DNA from: an uncultured bacterium
Lineage (GTDB): Bacteria > Spirochaetota > Leptospiria > Leptospirales > Leptonemataceae
Length of the DNA stretch: 51,731 nt
Direction of reading: 5' to 3'
Assembly (NCBI GenBank): GCA_937928085.1
Contig: CALFVU010000003.1
Span: 1-51,731 of the forward strand
Positions 1 through 8,867 of this stretch are shown piece after piece. The position numbers were made by a program, and so were the translations under genes. The notes beneath the pieces were generated by a model. That model searched no databases and was not told the DNA's origin. It saw only the letters and a list, made by a program, of their open reading frames with translations. Within the stretch, counting starts at the first letter, position 1. The number at the start of each line of letters is the position of its first letter.

Positions 1-2
1 CG

Positions 3-137
3 ATAGAGATAGAGGGTGATAGGAGACTACGATATCGGTATCCATCCTCTTATGTGGTAGGGAATAGGTATTCTTTGCGTAGGGTGTGTGAGCGTAGGCA
101 GAGAAGGGTTTATGTCTCATATTGGGATGATTCTTGA
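3..137 (+). other. GC-elevated edge stretch; possible 3' end of a truncated reading frame
   Basis: The first 120 bases are about 45 % G+C by direct count, far above the rest of the window. One + frame is open from base 3 to a TGA at 135-137 (44 codons) and encodes a very Arg/Tyr-rich tail ending in VSYWDDS. I recognise no family in it. The same DNA can also fold: GAGGGTGATA near 12-21 can pair, with one bulge and a G-U pair, to TATCCATCCTC near 41-51, so the end of a structured RNA is an alternative. Bases 138-273 return to AT-rich sequence with no visible feature. The gene, if any, begins outside the window. Confidence 0.3.
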
Positions 138-273
138 GAAATAAATATTGATGAACTTCAAAATTATAAAATTGAATTACTAAAAAAATATTTTTGTATA
201 AACTTTGAAGATCAATTTTATCAAAAAATTAAAAGATGTTGACTCATTGATTCTTTCTAAAATTGATCAAAAT

Positions 274-1191
274 ATGAAGAAAATTCATTTCTTTTTTATT
301 TTTATTTTTGGTTTACTTTTTAGTGGATATTTATGGGTTTCTTATTATTTTTCTACTAAACTTGCTTTTTTTAAAACTAAAACCTTGGAAGAAGAAGTAA
401 AAACTTATAAAATCAAATCTTATAAAGATGTTGGGTTAGATAAACCAGAAGAGCTTCGCTTTTCTGTAAATGATATTCTTGTAGACGCTTGGTATTTTCA
501 AGGAAATCGTGGTTGTGGTATTATTTTTCATCATGGTTTTTCTGCAACTAGAATTAGAGTTTTAAAATATTATCCTCTTTTTAAAGAATACCAATGCCAT
601 TTGCTTTTTTTTGATGCTCGCCATCATGGTAATTCTTCTGGTAGTTTTACGACTTATGGATATTACGAAAAACAAGATTTAATTGAAATCATTAATGAAT
701 TTCAAAAGAAAACGAATCTTGTTGATCATCAAATTGCTTTGGTAGGTGAAAGTATGGGAGCTTCTATCCTCATTCAATTTGCTGGATATACTAAAAGAAA
801 GTTTAAAATGATTCTAGCGGATTCTCCGTATAGCGAATTCAAAACTATAGTAAAAGAACGAGCTAGCGTTTTATATACAAAATATTCTTTAATTTTCTTA
901 CCCGGCACTTTTTTGTTTTATAATTTAAGAACTCAATCTGACTATAACGATGTTTCTCCAAAGCGTTATGCAAAAGATGTTATAACTCCAATTTTTATTG
1001 TGCATTCTAAAGCAGATGATTATACTCGTTTTTATCATTCACAGGATATCTATAAAAATTTAAATCTTAAAGAAAAAGAATTAATTCTCACTGACTGGAA
1101 TTCAAAACACGTGGAATCCATTGATGATAATTTTGAAGCATATAATCAATATCTTAAAGATTTTATAAAAAAATATAATATCACTTTCTAG
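274..1191 (+). CDS. Membrane-anchored alpha/beta hydrolase
   Basis: Serine hydrolase of the alpha/beta-hydrolase fold; substrate unknown. A hydrophobic segment directly after the start (MKKIHFFFIFIFG) is a signal anchor, so the enzyme probably sits on the outer face of the inner membrane. Counting from a possible TTG start at 205, the oxyanion region is FHHGFSATR (108-116), the nucleophile elbow GESMG (181-185, Ser183), the acid Asp271 or Asp272 in HSKADD, and the base His302 in SKHVES. The arrangement resembles YqkD-like hydrolases. I chose the ATG at 274 (305 residues) because it opens the anchor; neither start has a clear ribosome-binding site. The 3' end overlaps the convergent amidase gene by 11 bases. 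Confidence 0.8.
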   Translation: MKKIHFFFIFIFGLLFSGYLWVSYYFSTKLAFFKTKTLEEEVKTYKIKSYKDVGLDKPEELRFSVNDILVDAWYFQGNRGCGIIFHHGFSATRIRVLKYYPLFKEYQCHLLFFDARHHGNSSGSFTTYGYYEKQDLIEIINEFQKKTNLVDHQIALVGESMGASILIQFAGYTKRKFKMILADSPYSEFKTIVKERASVLYTKYSLIFLPGTFLFYNLRTQSDYNDVSPKRYAKDVITPIFIVHSKADDYTRFYHSQDIYKNLNLKEKELILTDWNSKHVESIDDNFEAYNQYLKDFIKKYNITF

Positions 1192-1735
1192 AGTTTTGCT
1201 TTAGATTTTCTAATTCTAATCTCAGTTTTGCTAAGTTTAAATATTTTCCTGGACATTTTGTATTTTGTATTTCTCTATGACCAAAAATCCTTTCAGTTGG
1301 TATATTGTATTTTATAGAAAGTTTAAGTACTAAATTAAGCAGAGATTCATACTGTTGGGGAAGGGGTGGATGGTTTTCTAAATTCCCAACAATCACAATA
1401 GCAATTCCAAAATTGTTTACAAGCCAATTTTTCGTAGAATATCCACTTTTTCTTTTTTTCCATAAATCACTTTCTTCAATTTGGCCGGGTATGGTGCCAT
1501 AGGTTCCATTATTGATAATAAAATGATAGCCAACATCATCCCATCCACGCTCTTCTTGATGTAGCTTCTTATAATATTCAAGATTCCCAATATCTGATGC
1601 GGTATGATGTATAATAATATATCTCCATCTTTTTTCTTTCCATAGATAATTTAAAAATATGATTATAACAATCGTTCCCAATAAAAGTAAAATGATTCTA
1701 ATTTTCATTTTTTTTAATTTAGTATTTGTTTTCAT
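1181..1735 (-). CDS. N-acetylmuramoyl-L-alanine amidase (Amidase_2/PGRP fold)
   Basis: Predicted zinc amidase that cuts the bond between MurNAc and L-Ala in peptidoglycan. A single N-terminal membrane segment (about residues 12-31) anchors it facing the periplasm. The Amidase_2 motifs are IIHHTA (41-46, first zinc His), VGYHFIINNG (68-77, with the conserved Tyr70), FGHREI (151-156, His153) and KCPG (160-163, Cys161 as the third ligand), the usual His/His/Cys set of PGRP-type enzymes. At 184 residues it is one catalytic domain plus anchor with no separate wall-binding repeat. It likely acts in wall turnover or recycling. Its 3' end overlaps the convergent hydrolase gene by 11 bases. Bases 1736-1969 upstream hold only AT-rich sequence. 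Confidence 0.85.
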   Translation of the reverse strand: MKTNTKLKKMKIRIILLLLGTIVIIIFLNYLWKEKRWRYIIIHHTASDIGNLEYYKKLHQEERGWDDVGYHFIINNGTYGTIPGQIEESDLWKKRKSGYSTKNWLVNNFGIAIVIVGNLENHPPLPQQYESLLNLVLKLSIKYNIPTERIFGHREIQNTKCPGKYLNLAKLRLELENLKQNSRK

Positions 1736-1969
1736 ATTTTTTTTATACTTGTTGAGTCTCTATTCTTTTTTATCATTTTATTATTATGTTTTTGAATTTT
1801 TGGATTGTATGATTTTTTTATCAATTCGAATTTTATTTATTCTTTCGATAAAAAGTTCAAATTTTTAATAAAGAAAATATGTTTTTAGATGTTTTAGGTA
1901 AAGTATGCATAATTTATTTTAAATTTTTTTTGATAATTCATAAAATTTTATTAGATTATAAAAACGATT

Positions 1970-2641
1970 TTAATATTTTATCGTTTTATTTTTTTTATAA
2001 AATGATGATTTACAGATTTCTTTTAAGATGCATTCAGCACAATATTTTTTTTTTGCTGTACAATAAGTTCTACCTAAATTGATCAAATATAACGAAAATT
2101 GAATCCAGTCGTTTTTGGGTATTAGTTCCATAAGTCTTAGCTCGATTTTTTTTGTATTTTTTTCCTGTGTAAGTTGTAAAACATTTGAGAGTCTTTTTAC
2201 ATGGGTATCTACAACAATTCCAGATGGGATTTGATATAATTCTTGTAAAATCACATTTGCTGTTTTTCTACCAATACCAGGAAGCTTTAAAAGTTCTTCC
2301 ATTGTTTTTGGGATTTTTTTATTGTATTTTTCAACTAAAACTTTACAAAATTCTTTTATATTTTTAGCTTTATTTTTATAAAAACCTGTTGGATAAATAA
2401 TTTTTTCAATTTGTGATAACGGTGCGTTTGCTAAACTTTCTATAGTGGGGAATTCTTTAAACAAAATAGGTGTGATTTGGTTTACTTTCTTGTCAGTACA
2501 TTGAGCAGATAATATAACTGCAATACAAAATTGATAAGGCTTTTGATATTTTAATTGAGATTTTTGTATGCCATAGTGCTTTTTTAATTCGTTTAGAATT
2601 TGATTGATGTAAATGTTTAAATTCTCGGTATTATGATCCAT
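1970..2641 (-). CDS. nth: Endonuclease III (DNA glycosylase/AP lyase)
   Basis: Base-excision repair enzyme that removes oxidised pyrimidines and nicks abasic sites. The helix-hairpin-helix LPGIGRKTANVIL (120-132) carries the catalytic Lys127, and VDTHVKRLSNVL (144-155) holds the catalytic Asp145. The 4Fe-4S loop is complete: Cys194-x6-Cys201-x2-Cys204-x5-Cys210. Length 223 matches the family (about 211 in E. coli). The start abuts the end of the L28 gene with no gap, suggesting one transcript running leftward from rpmB. No Shine-Dalgarno sequence is visible, as expected for a coupled gene. Confidence 0.95.
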   Translation of the reverse strand: MDHNTENLNIYINQILNELKKHYGIQKSQLKYQKPYQFCIAVILSAQCTDKKVNQITPILFKEFPTIESLANAPLSQIEKIIYPTGFYKNKAKNIKEFCKVLVEKYNKKIPKTMEELLKLPGIGRKTANVILQELYQIPSGIVVDTHVKRLSNVLQLTQEKNTKKIELRLMELIPKNDWIQFSLYLINLGRTYCTAKKKYCAECILKEICKSSFYKKNKTIKY

Positions 2642-2890
2642 TCATGAGTTTTTCTTTAGAATAGCCAGATCTTGTTTATATTTTTTCATTAATGATTTTA
2701 CACCTCTTTTTTTTAAGCTTTTGAGCATTCTTGCAGAAATTTTTAAAGTAACATATCGATTCTCATCAGGCAAATAAATTTTCTTTTTAAAAAGATTTAC
2801 TTTGAATTTTCTTTTTGTTTTTCTGTTTGAATGAGAAACTAAATTACCTACACTTGTTTTTTTACCCGAGATATCACATTTTCGAGACAT
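2642..2890 (-). CDS. rpmB: 50S ribosomal protein L28
   Basis: Small basic protein of the large ribosomal subunit. The reading MSRKCDISGKKTSVGN, followed by VSHSNRKTKRKF and the YVTLKISARMLKSLKKRG block, is the L28 signature. I chose the ATG at 2890 (82 residues) over an in-frame TTG nine bases upstream because the family begins M-[AS]-R-x-C and a GGAG lies just before this ATG, although only 3 bases away. Only one Cys is present, so this is not the zinc-ribbon version of L28. It lies divergent from the unknown gene at 2968, with nth directly downstream. Confidence 0.95.
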   Translation of the reverse strand: MSRKCDISGKKTSVGNLVSHSNRKTKRKFKVNLFKKKIYLPDENRYVTLKISARMLKSLKKRGVKSLMKKYKQDLAILKKNS

Positions 2891-2930
2891 AATCTCCAAT
2901 TTTTTTTTTTACGTTTATAGTCAATTCTAA

Positions 2931-2958
2931 TTGACAAAAATTAGTAAGTAAATATAAG
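2931..2958 (+). promoter_or_regulatory. Candidate sigma-70 promoter with a very short leader
   Basis: TTGACA at 2931-2936 and TATAAG at 2953-2958 are separated by 16 bases. The ATG of the downstream gene lies at 2968, only 9 bases after the -10 box, so transcription from here would begin at or within a few bases of the start codon and give an essentially leaderless message. No ribosome-binding site lies between. Confidence 0.4.
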
Positions 2959-2967
2959 GCATACAAT

Positions 2968-3825
2968 ATGCCATTTTTTATTACAGATATTTTTCCATAT
3001 TTAAAAAAAAATGTTCAAAAAAAATTAGAAATTCAACTAAACCTTGTTTTAAAAAATTCTTCCCAGTATGAAATTTTAAAATCAGTGGTTGTCAATATTT
3101 TTAAAGAAAAATATGTTCCTAAGTTCAAAGAAATTTTGGCTTCTTCTAATAATCATTTAATTAAACAAATTTTTTTAGAAGGAGGCTTTATAGAAAAAGA
3201 TCAAGCAAGTCAGTATCCTTATTTCGAAGAAATACCTTTAATTGAATTTCAAGAATATTATTATTTACCTAATGAATTGTATTATAGTATTCTAAATGAT
3301 GATTTTTTTTTAAAAGAAAGATATTTGATTGGTTATTTATCTAAAATTCCAGAGAAAGAATTAAAATTTTGGTATCAGTGGCAAAAAGAAGCTACAGAAA
3401 TAGGTTATTCGATTTCAGAGCCTCTCAATAATAATTTGATTCATTTTTATTATTTTACATTATTAAATCCGATTTCTCTTCCAAGAAATTTTTTCCCAAA
3501 AAAAATCCAATATGATTTTAAAGAAATTTTTGATAAAATTTTATATACATACCCTTTTTGTCTATTTTACGAAAATACTTTTAGTTTTTATCAGACTTTA
3601 AGAAAATTATATTTTAAAGAGGGAAAACCAATCTTTCTAAAAATTGATCAGCAAAAAGTAAATTTAAAAGATGTTTTAGTCTATTTTTTAAGTGGTAAAT
3701 TAGTTCCTTTGTTTAACAATAAAAAATTAGAAAAGATTTACTTAACTAAAGAATTACGTGATATTGAATTTACCTTTGATAAAAAGGTATTATATCTTAA
3801 TACTAAAAATAATCATTTTATTTAA
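2968..3825 (+). CDS. Hypothetical protein, 285 residues
   Basis: Not recognised. It is a soluble-looking protein without signal peptide or membrane span, rich in Lys, Phe, Tyr and Ile. The N-terminal third (about 10-75) looks helical and amphipathic; a Tyr/Phe-rich middle (about 85-170) and a Lys-rich C-terminus follow. No catalytic motif, zinc site or nucleotide-binding loop is visible. It stands alone on the + strand, divergent from rpmB and convergent with the lipoprotein gene at 3899. The length of the open frame and the promoter-like boxes just upstream make it a real gene; function unknown. Confidence 0.7.
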   Translation: MPFFITDIFPYLKKNVQKKLEIQLNLVLKNSSQYEILKSVVVNIFKEKYVPKFKEILASSNNHLIKQIFLEGGFIEKDQASQYPYFEEIPLIEFQEYYYLPNELYYSILNDDFFLKERYLIGYLSKIPEKELKFWYQWQKEATEIGYSISEPLNNNLIHFYYFTLLNPISLPRNFFPKKIQYDFKEIFDKILYTYPFCLFYENTFSFYQTLRKLYFKEGKPIFLKIDQQKVNLKDVLVYFLSGKLVPLFNNKKLEKIYLTKELRDIEFTFDKKVLYLNTKNNHFI

Positions 3826-3898
3826 TTAAGAATGGTTTTTAGTTTTTGTTGTTGTATTTTTTGACTTTAGTTTAAAGCTTTATCCTCATTATTTGATT

Positions 3899-4387
3899 CT
3901 ATGGTATGAATACAGCATTCGAAGGAGAAGAAACTCCATCTTCTACACCAATACCATTAAAATATACTACTCTTATAGAAGCATAATATCCACTTATTAA
4001 ATCTACAGGAAACACACACAAATTTGCAATACCTAATGGATTTGTAGAGGATTCCATTGTATAAATAGTTGGAACATTAGGAATTTGAATTAAATTCCCG
4101 CAATTAATCCCACGATTTGGATTTAGATTTTGAACCTGTTCTTCTGTAGGAGCTTGAAAAATTCTATATCCTTTAAACGTTAACTCTACATTCTGAACTG
4201 CAACTCTTAATATATGACCTGTGGATGTTCTTTCGATTCCTTGTATTTGGGTGGTGGATGAACTACCAGAAATAGGACTTAGAATTATTAAAGGATTTAT
4301 ACTTAATGGTCTGGTAGAATAATTGTTACAGTAATTCAGAATAAGTAAGAATATTAAAATATTCAATTTTTTAAAGCAATTTTTCAT
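3899..4387 (-). CDS. Putative lipoprotein
   Basis: From the ATG at 4387 (162 residues) the protein begins MKNCFKK followed by a hydrophobic core ending LLILNYC, so Cys20 would be lipidated. Tyr at position -1 is unusual even for the loose spirochaetal lipobox. An in-frame TTG at 4405 is a weaker start. The rest is Ser/Thr/Asn-rich with predicted beta strands (HILRVAVQNVELTFKGYRIF, and YYASIRVVYFNGIG near the end), resembling one Ig/fibronectin-type sandwich of a surface-exposed lipoprotein. The start overlaps the DinB-like gene by 17 bases, so the two are probably co-transcribed. Confidence 0.65.
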   Translation of the reverse strand: MKNCFKKLNILIFLLILNYCNNYSTRPLSINPLIILSPISGSSSTTQIQGIERTSTGHILRVAVQNVELTFKGYRIFQAPTEEQVQNLNPNRGINCGNLIQIPNVPTIYTMESSTNPLGIANLCVFPVDLISGYYASIRVVYFNGIGVEDGVSSPSNAVFIP

Positions 4388-4883
4388 AAATTTGGATTTG
4401 TCCAAGATGGATGGATTCGTGAACTAGGATATAGTGTAATACTTTTTCGAAGTTATCAATTACAAAACCTAAAGATGTTTGGTAGGGATTTTCGAAAATC
4501 CTTTTATTTTGAAATTTTTCTTCCAGAAAGTTTAATAGGAAATTGAATTCTTTTTCTTCAAATGTCAATAATTCTATCCATAGATCTGTTTTTGTAATTT
4601 CTGAATGATCTGGAAGAATCATTTTATCGTCTTTCCATTGCCAAAGTTTTGGAGAACTACCTTTTGCGAATAAACTATCAAATTTTTCAGGAAAGTTCAT
4701 TGAGTGATTCGATATTTTTAAAATTAAAAAATCTCGAGTTCTAACTAAATGTCCAAATATCCAAATGAGATTATTTGATAAACCGCGTGGAGTTTGATAT
4801 AATTTTTCTATTTCAAGATTATTGACTTTATGGATGATCTGGCTACGTATAATTTTCCAAAGTTGTAGATTAGCTTCTCGCAT
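4371..4883 (-). CDS. DinB-like putative metalloprotein
   Basis: Member of the DinB/YfiT four-helix-bundle superfamily, which includes metal-dependent thiol-S-transferases; the substrate here is unknown. The three metal ligands appear as His45 (FGHLVR) and His155/His159 (VHESIHLGQI). Length 170 is typical of a single DinB_2 domain, and there is no signal peptide, so it is cytoplasmic. Its 3' end overlaps the start of the putative lipoprotein gene. A strong hairpin between this gene and icd suggests that transcription from icd stops before it. Confidence 0.75.
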   Translation of the reverse strand: MREANLQLWKIIRSQIIHKVNNLEIEKLYQTPRGLSNNLIWIFGHLVRTRDFLILKISNHSMNFPEKFDSLFAKGSSPKLWQWKDDKMILPDHSEITKTDLWIELLTFEEKEFNFLLNFLEEKFQNKRIFENPYQTSLGFVIDNFEKVLHYILVHESIHLGQIQIYEKLL

Positions 4884-4892
4884 AAGTTATCG

Positions 4893-4927
4893 AAAATAGA
4901 ATAAGCCATATAGGCTTATTCTATTTT
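4893..4927 (-). terminator. Intrinsic terminator after icd
   Basis: A perfect 15-bp stem (4893-4907 with 4913-4927; left arm AAAATAGAATAAGCC) encloses a 5-base loop ATATA, followed on the minus strand by a short T-rich stretch. It lies directly past the icd stop codon at 4929, and icd is the last gene of the leftward ychF-lysA-icd run. The + strand side ends in seven Ts, but no + strand gene ends here. Confidence 0.75.
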
Positions 4928-4928
4928 T

Positions 4929-6155
4929 TTACATGTTATCAATCAACGCGGTTGCAAATTCAGAACATTTTACTTCTTTTGCTCCTTCCATTAATCGAGC
5001 GAAATCATAAGTAACTATTTTTTTAGAGATTGTTCTATCCATAGAATTTATAATGTTATCCGCAGCTTCTTTCCATCCCATATATCGTAACATCATCTCT
5101 CCTGATAAGATTACAGAACCGGGGTTTACTTTATCTAAACCAGCATACTTAGGAGCTGTTCCGTGTGTTGCTTCGAAAATTGCATGTCCTGTATCATAGT
5201 TAATATTCCCACCGGGAGCTATACCTATACCCCCTACTTGTGCCGCTAGTGCATCCGAAATATAGTCTCCATTTAAATTCATTGTAGCAATGATATCGTA
5301 TTCTGATGGTCTTGTCAAGATTTGTTGTAGAAATGCATCTGCGATTGCATCTTTAATAATGATTTCTTTTCCATCTTTTTTGAGTATTTGCCACGGGCCG
5401 CCATCTAAATCATTGGATCCGTACTCTTTTGCTAATTGATAGCCCCAATCTCTAAAAGCACCTTCTGTGAATTTCATAATGTTTCCTTTATGTACTAAAG
5501 TTATACTTTTTCTATGATTTTCTATCGCATATTGAATCGCGGCTTTTACAAGTCTGTAAGTTCCTTCTTTGCTAATGGGTTTAATACCTATGCCAGTTGT
5601 ATTTGGAAAGCGAATTTTTTTATAATAATTAGGAAAATTTTCTTTAAATATTTCTAAGAATTTTTTATTTTCTTCAGTCCCATGCTGAAATTCAATTCCT
5701 GCATATATATCTTCAGTGTTTTCTCGAAAAATAACCATATCTACCAATTCGGGATGTTTTACTGGACTTGGTACACCTTTATACCATCGAACGGGTCTAA
5801 GACAAACATATAAATCTAATTCTTGTCTTAGAGCAACATTCAAAGAACGAATTCCACCACCTACGGGTGTTGTTAGTGGACCTTTGATTCCTACTAAATA
5901 CTCCTTAAATGTTTCTAAAGTTTCTTGAGGCAACCAATCCTTAAATTTATTATACGCTTTTTCTCCGGCATAAACTTCCTTCCATTCAATTTTTCTTTTC
6001 CCGTTATAGGCTTTTTTAACCGCCGCATCAATCACTCTAACAGCAGCTGCCCATATATCGGGACCTGTTCCATCTCCCTCTATGAAAGGAATAATAGGAT
6101 TATCGGGAACTATTAGTTTACCATTTTCTATTTTGATTTTTTGATTTTCTAACAT
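4929..6155 (-). CDS. icd: Isocitrate dehydrogenase (NADP-dependent)
   Basis: TCA-cycle enzyme converting isocitrate to 2-oxoglutarate. It is clearly of the E. coli Icd type: [11 protein letters not shown] at the N-terminus, [20 protein letters not shown] in the substrate region (including the Ser that is phosphorylated in E. coli), and [17 protein letters not shown] near the C-terminus, where the Lys-Tyr pair is the known signature of NADP preference. The ATG at 6155 (408 residues) is preferred over an upstream TTG at 6191 because its N-terminus ([19 protein letters not shown]) aligns with the E. coli protein. A weak AAAGAG lies upstream. It is third in a leftward group after ychF and lysA and is followed by a strong hairpin terminator. 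Confidence 0.95.
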   Translation of the reverse strand: MLENQKIKIENGKLIVPDNPIIPFIEGDGTGPDIWAAAVRVIDAAVKKAYNGKRKIEWKEVYAGEKAYNKFKDWLPQETLETFKEYLVGIKGPLTTPVGGGIRSLNVALRQELDLYVCLRPVRWYKGVPSPVKHPELVDMVIFRENTEDIYAGIEFQHGTEENKKFLEIFKENFPNYYKKIRFPNTTGIGIKPISKEGTYRLVKAAIQYAIENHRKSITLVHKGNIMKFTEGAFRDWGYQLAKEYGSNDLDGGPWQILKKDGKEIIIKDAIADAFLQQILTRPSEYDIIATMNLNGDYISDALAAQVGGIGIAPGGNINYDTGHAIFEATHGTAPKYAGLDKVNPGSVILSGEMMLRYMGWKEAADNIINSMDRTISKKIVTYDFARLMEGAKEVKCSEFATALIDNM

Positions 6156-6228
6156 AATAACACACTCTTTATTTTTTTTAAAAGATGTCAATTAAATAAT
6201 AAAAATTGTTCAAAAAAAATATTGAATT

Positions 6229-7491
6229 TTATTCATTTAAAAATTTGATTTCTGGTTTTATAAGATCAAAATAAGTTTCTTTTTCTCGGATGATTTGTAC
6301 TTGATGATTTTTTTTAATAAGAATCTCTGAAGGTCTGGGTCTACTGTTATATTGAGAAGACATAACAAATCCATAAGCTCCTGCAGATAAAATTGCTAAA
6401 AATTCATTTTCTTGCATAAGTGGTAATAGTCTATTTTTAGCAAAGAAGTCAGAAGTTTCGCATATTGGACCTACGATATCCACAATTTGGGGTAAGTCTT
6501 GTTTTTCGATAATGGGGATAATTTCATGATAAGCATTATATAAAGAGGGTCGAATCAGATCATTCATAGCTCCATCAACTATATAAAATAACTTACCATA
6601 ATTGTTTTTTATATAAAGAATTTTTGAGATATAAATCCCTGCTGGTCCTATAATGCTACGGCCGGGTTCTAGAAGAATTGTAAGATCACCTTTAGGCAAG
6701 TAAGGTAAGATGCTTTCTATAAAATCTTTTGGGCTTGGAACTTTTTCTTCTTTTTTGTATTGAATTCCTAATCCTCCTCCAATATCAAAAAACTGTAGTT
6801 TTTTATATTTATTAAATATTTTTATAAAATTTTTTGATTTTTCTAAAGCCTCTATTTTTGAAGATAAATCTGTTATTTGGGAACCAATATGATAACCAAA
6901 TCCACATAATTCTATATGTTTTAATGTAAGGGCGGTTTGTATTGTATCTTCGAACTGATCTGCCGAAATTCCAAATTTATTTTCTTTTAAACCGGTAGAA
7001 ATATACGGATGAGTTTTTGGGTTTATATCAGGGTTTACCCTTATATTTATGGGAGCTACTACTTGTAATCGTTTAGCGATTTTTTCTATTAAATATAATT
7101 CGCTTTGGGATTCTATGCTAAAAAATAAAATTTTATTTTTTAATGCAAATTCAATTTCTTCTTCTGTTTTTCCAACTCCTGAAAAAATAATTTGATTTCC
7201 TGGAACATGAATTTGTAAACATCGAAATAGCTCTCCACCACTTACAATATCAAACCCCAATCCTTTTTTATGAATCATTTTTAATATAGAAAGATTAGAA
7301 TTAGCTTTTACTGAATACATCAATTGAATATTGTGATCTTTGATTGCTTCGTAGTAAGATTCAATTCTTTTTTCTAAAATCTCTTCGGAATATAAATAAA
7401 AAGGAGTAGGAAAAGTTTGAGTAATTTCTAAAACAGACTTTCCACCAAAATGTAAGATTGTATTTTTATATTCTAATCCTTCGAAATTCAT
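6229..7491 (-). CDS. lysA: Diaminopimelate decarboxylase
   Basis: PLP enzyme of the alanine-racemase fold that makes L-lysine from meso-diaminopimelate. The PLP lysine is Lys62 in YSVKANSN. Other fold-III markers are HIGSQ (201-205), the phosphate loop DIGGG (236-240), EPGRS (275-279) and the second-subunit catalytic Cys344 in GPICETSD. GAYGFVMSSQYNSRPRP (371-387) is the usual C-terminal block. Length 420 is normal. The ORF starts 9 bases after ychF ends, so the two are likely co-transcribed; no Shine-Dalgarno is evident. No other lysine-pathway gene is in the window. Confidence 0.95.
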   Translation of the reverse strand: MNFEGLEYKNTILHFGGKSVLEITQTFPTPFYLYSEEILEKRIESYYEAIKDHNIQLMYSVKANSNLSILKMIHKKGLGFDIVSGGELFRCLQIHVPGNQIIFSGVGKTEEEIEFALKNKILFFSIESQSELYLIEKIAKRLQVVAPINIRVNPDINPKTHPYISTGLKENKFGISADQFEDTIQTALTLKHIELCGFGYHIGSQITDLSSKIEALEKSKNFIKIFNKYKKLQFFDIGGGLGIQYKKEEKVPSPKDFIESILPYLPKGDLTILLEPGRSIIGPAGIYISKILYIKNNYGKLFYIVDGAMNDLIRPSLYNAYHEIIPIIEKQDLPQIVDIVGPICETSDFFAKNRLLPLMQENEFLAILSAGAYGFVMSSQYNSRPRPSEILIKKNHQVQIIREKETYFDLIKPEIKFLNE

Positions 7492-7499
7492 AGAATTTA

Positions 7500-8600
7500 T
7501 TAACCTGCATTAAATCGAAAATAGCAAATATCTCCGTCTTGAATAATGTATTCCTTTCCTTCTAGTCTCATCTTTCCGGCTTCTTTTGCTTTTTGTAAAG
7601 ATCCAAAATTTTCAAAATCATGATAGGAAATTACTTCTGCTTTTATAAAACCTTTACTAATATCAGTATGAATAACTCCTGCAGCATCTTTTGCATTGGT
7701 TCCTTTTAGAATCGTCCAAGCTCTTACTTCTTGTTCTCCAGCTGTAAAAAAAGTAATCAAATTTAATAATTTGTAACTGGATAGGATCATTTTTTCTAAA
7801 CCTGATTGTTCAATATTTAATGATTTTAAAAATTCTTTTTGTTCTTCTGCACTCAAAGCGGAAAGTTCTTCTTCAATTTTTCCACATATTATAATAAATT
7901 CTGAATTCAGTTTTTTGATTTCTTCAATAGCTTCAAGTGTGTAAGAATTCAAATTTTCTAATGAATGTTCATCCACATTCAAAATAAAAATTTCTGGTTT
8001 AGTAGTGATTAAATGAAATTCTCGTAGGATTTCTCTTTCTTCTGCGGAGAGTTCATAAATTATACTAATAGCTTTTTTTTCTTGTTCTAAAACAGAAAAC
8101 ACTTTTTTCGCTAAATTCCATTTTTTTTGGGCTTCTTTGTCATTTTTTGTTTTTTTTTCTAATTTTTGCATTTGCCTTTCTAATGATTCTAAATCCGCTA
8201 AAATCAATTCTAAATGAATAGTACGAATGTCATCTACTGGATGAATTTTTCCTTTTATATGAGTGATATTAGGATCATCAAAACATCGAACAATATGAGC
8301 GATAGCATTTGTTTGACGGATATGGGATAAAAATTGATTTCCTAGTCCTTCTCCTCTATGAGCTCCTTCTACTAATCCTGCAATATCCACAAATTCTATT
8401 TGAGTAGGAGTAACTTTTTTTGGATGAATTACTTCAGCTAATTTCCATAACCTTTGATCGGGCACATCTACCACTCCTATATTTGGATCAATCGTGCAAA
8501 AAGGATAATTTGCAGATGTTGCATTTCCTCTGGTTAGTGCATTAAAAATCGTAGATTTTCCCACATTTGGAAGCCCCACAATTCCACATTTTAAAGACAT
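7500..8600 (-). CDS. ychF: Redox-regulated ATPase/GTPase YchF (OLA1 family)
   Basis: Conserved P-loop NTPase of the Obg group that binds ribosomes and hydrolyses ATP. The P-loop is GLPNVGKS (9-16), switch II is DIAG (in FVDIAGLVEGAH), and the family-specific NVDE replaces the usual NKxD, which explains its preference for ATP. A coiled-coil insertion lies at about 135-175, and a TGS domain ends in the near-invariant FRFNAG. Length 366 agrees with E. coli YchF (363). First gene of a leftward run with lysA and icd. Bases 8601-8867 upstream are AT-rich without a convincing promoter or Shine-Dalgarno. Confidence 0.95.
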   Translation of the reverse strand: MSLKCGIVGLPNVGKSTIFNALTRGNATSANYPFCTIDPNIGVVDVPDQRLWKLAEVIHPKKVTPTQIEFVDIAGLVEGAHRGEGLGNQFLSHIRQTNAIAHIVRCFDDPNITHIKGKIHPVDDIRTIHLELILADLESLERQMQKLEKKTKNDKEAQKKWNLAKKVFSVLEQEKKAISIIYELSAEEREILREFHLITTKPEIFILNVDEHSLENLNSYTLEAIEEIKKLNSEFIIICGKIEEELSALSAEEQKEFLKSLNIEQSGLEKMILSSYKLLNLITFFTAGEQEVRAWTILKGTNAKDAAGVIHTDISKGFIKAEVISYHDFENFGSLQKAKEAGKMRLEGKEYIIQDGDICYFRFNAG

Positions 8601-8867
8601 AAGTTTGAATTTTTTTTTGTGATTAAGTAGTCAAATAAACTTATCATAATTTAATAGATTGTATAAAAACGGTTTTTTGTAAGATTTAGATTTTTGTTGA
8701 TTGCAGTTTTCAATAAAGAAGTTATTTTAACAAAGATTTTTAAATACGACTAACTGATTACAAAAGACAAATAGCTTTTATTTTGGATATTAAACATAAT
8801 GAAATTTTTTACATAAATTTTTAAACGAAATTAGAAAAAATCATTCTTTTTTTATATAAACATAGTG

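Noticed and set aside
1659..2082. Two + strand open frames of 60-70 codons over and beside the amidase start
   Set aside because: Phe/Tyr/Ile-rich, no ribosome-binding site, overlapping the real minus-strand gene; typical of AT-rich non-coding DNA.
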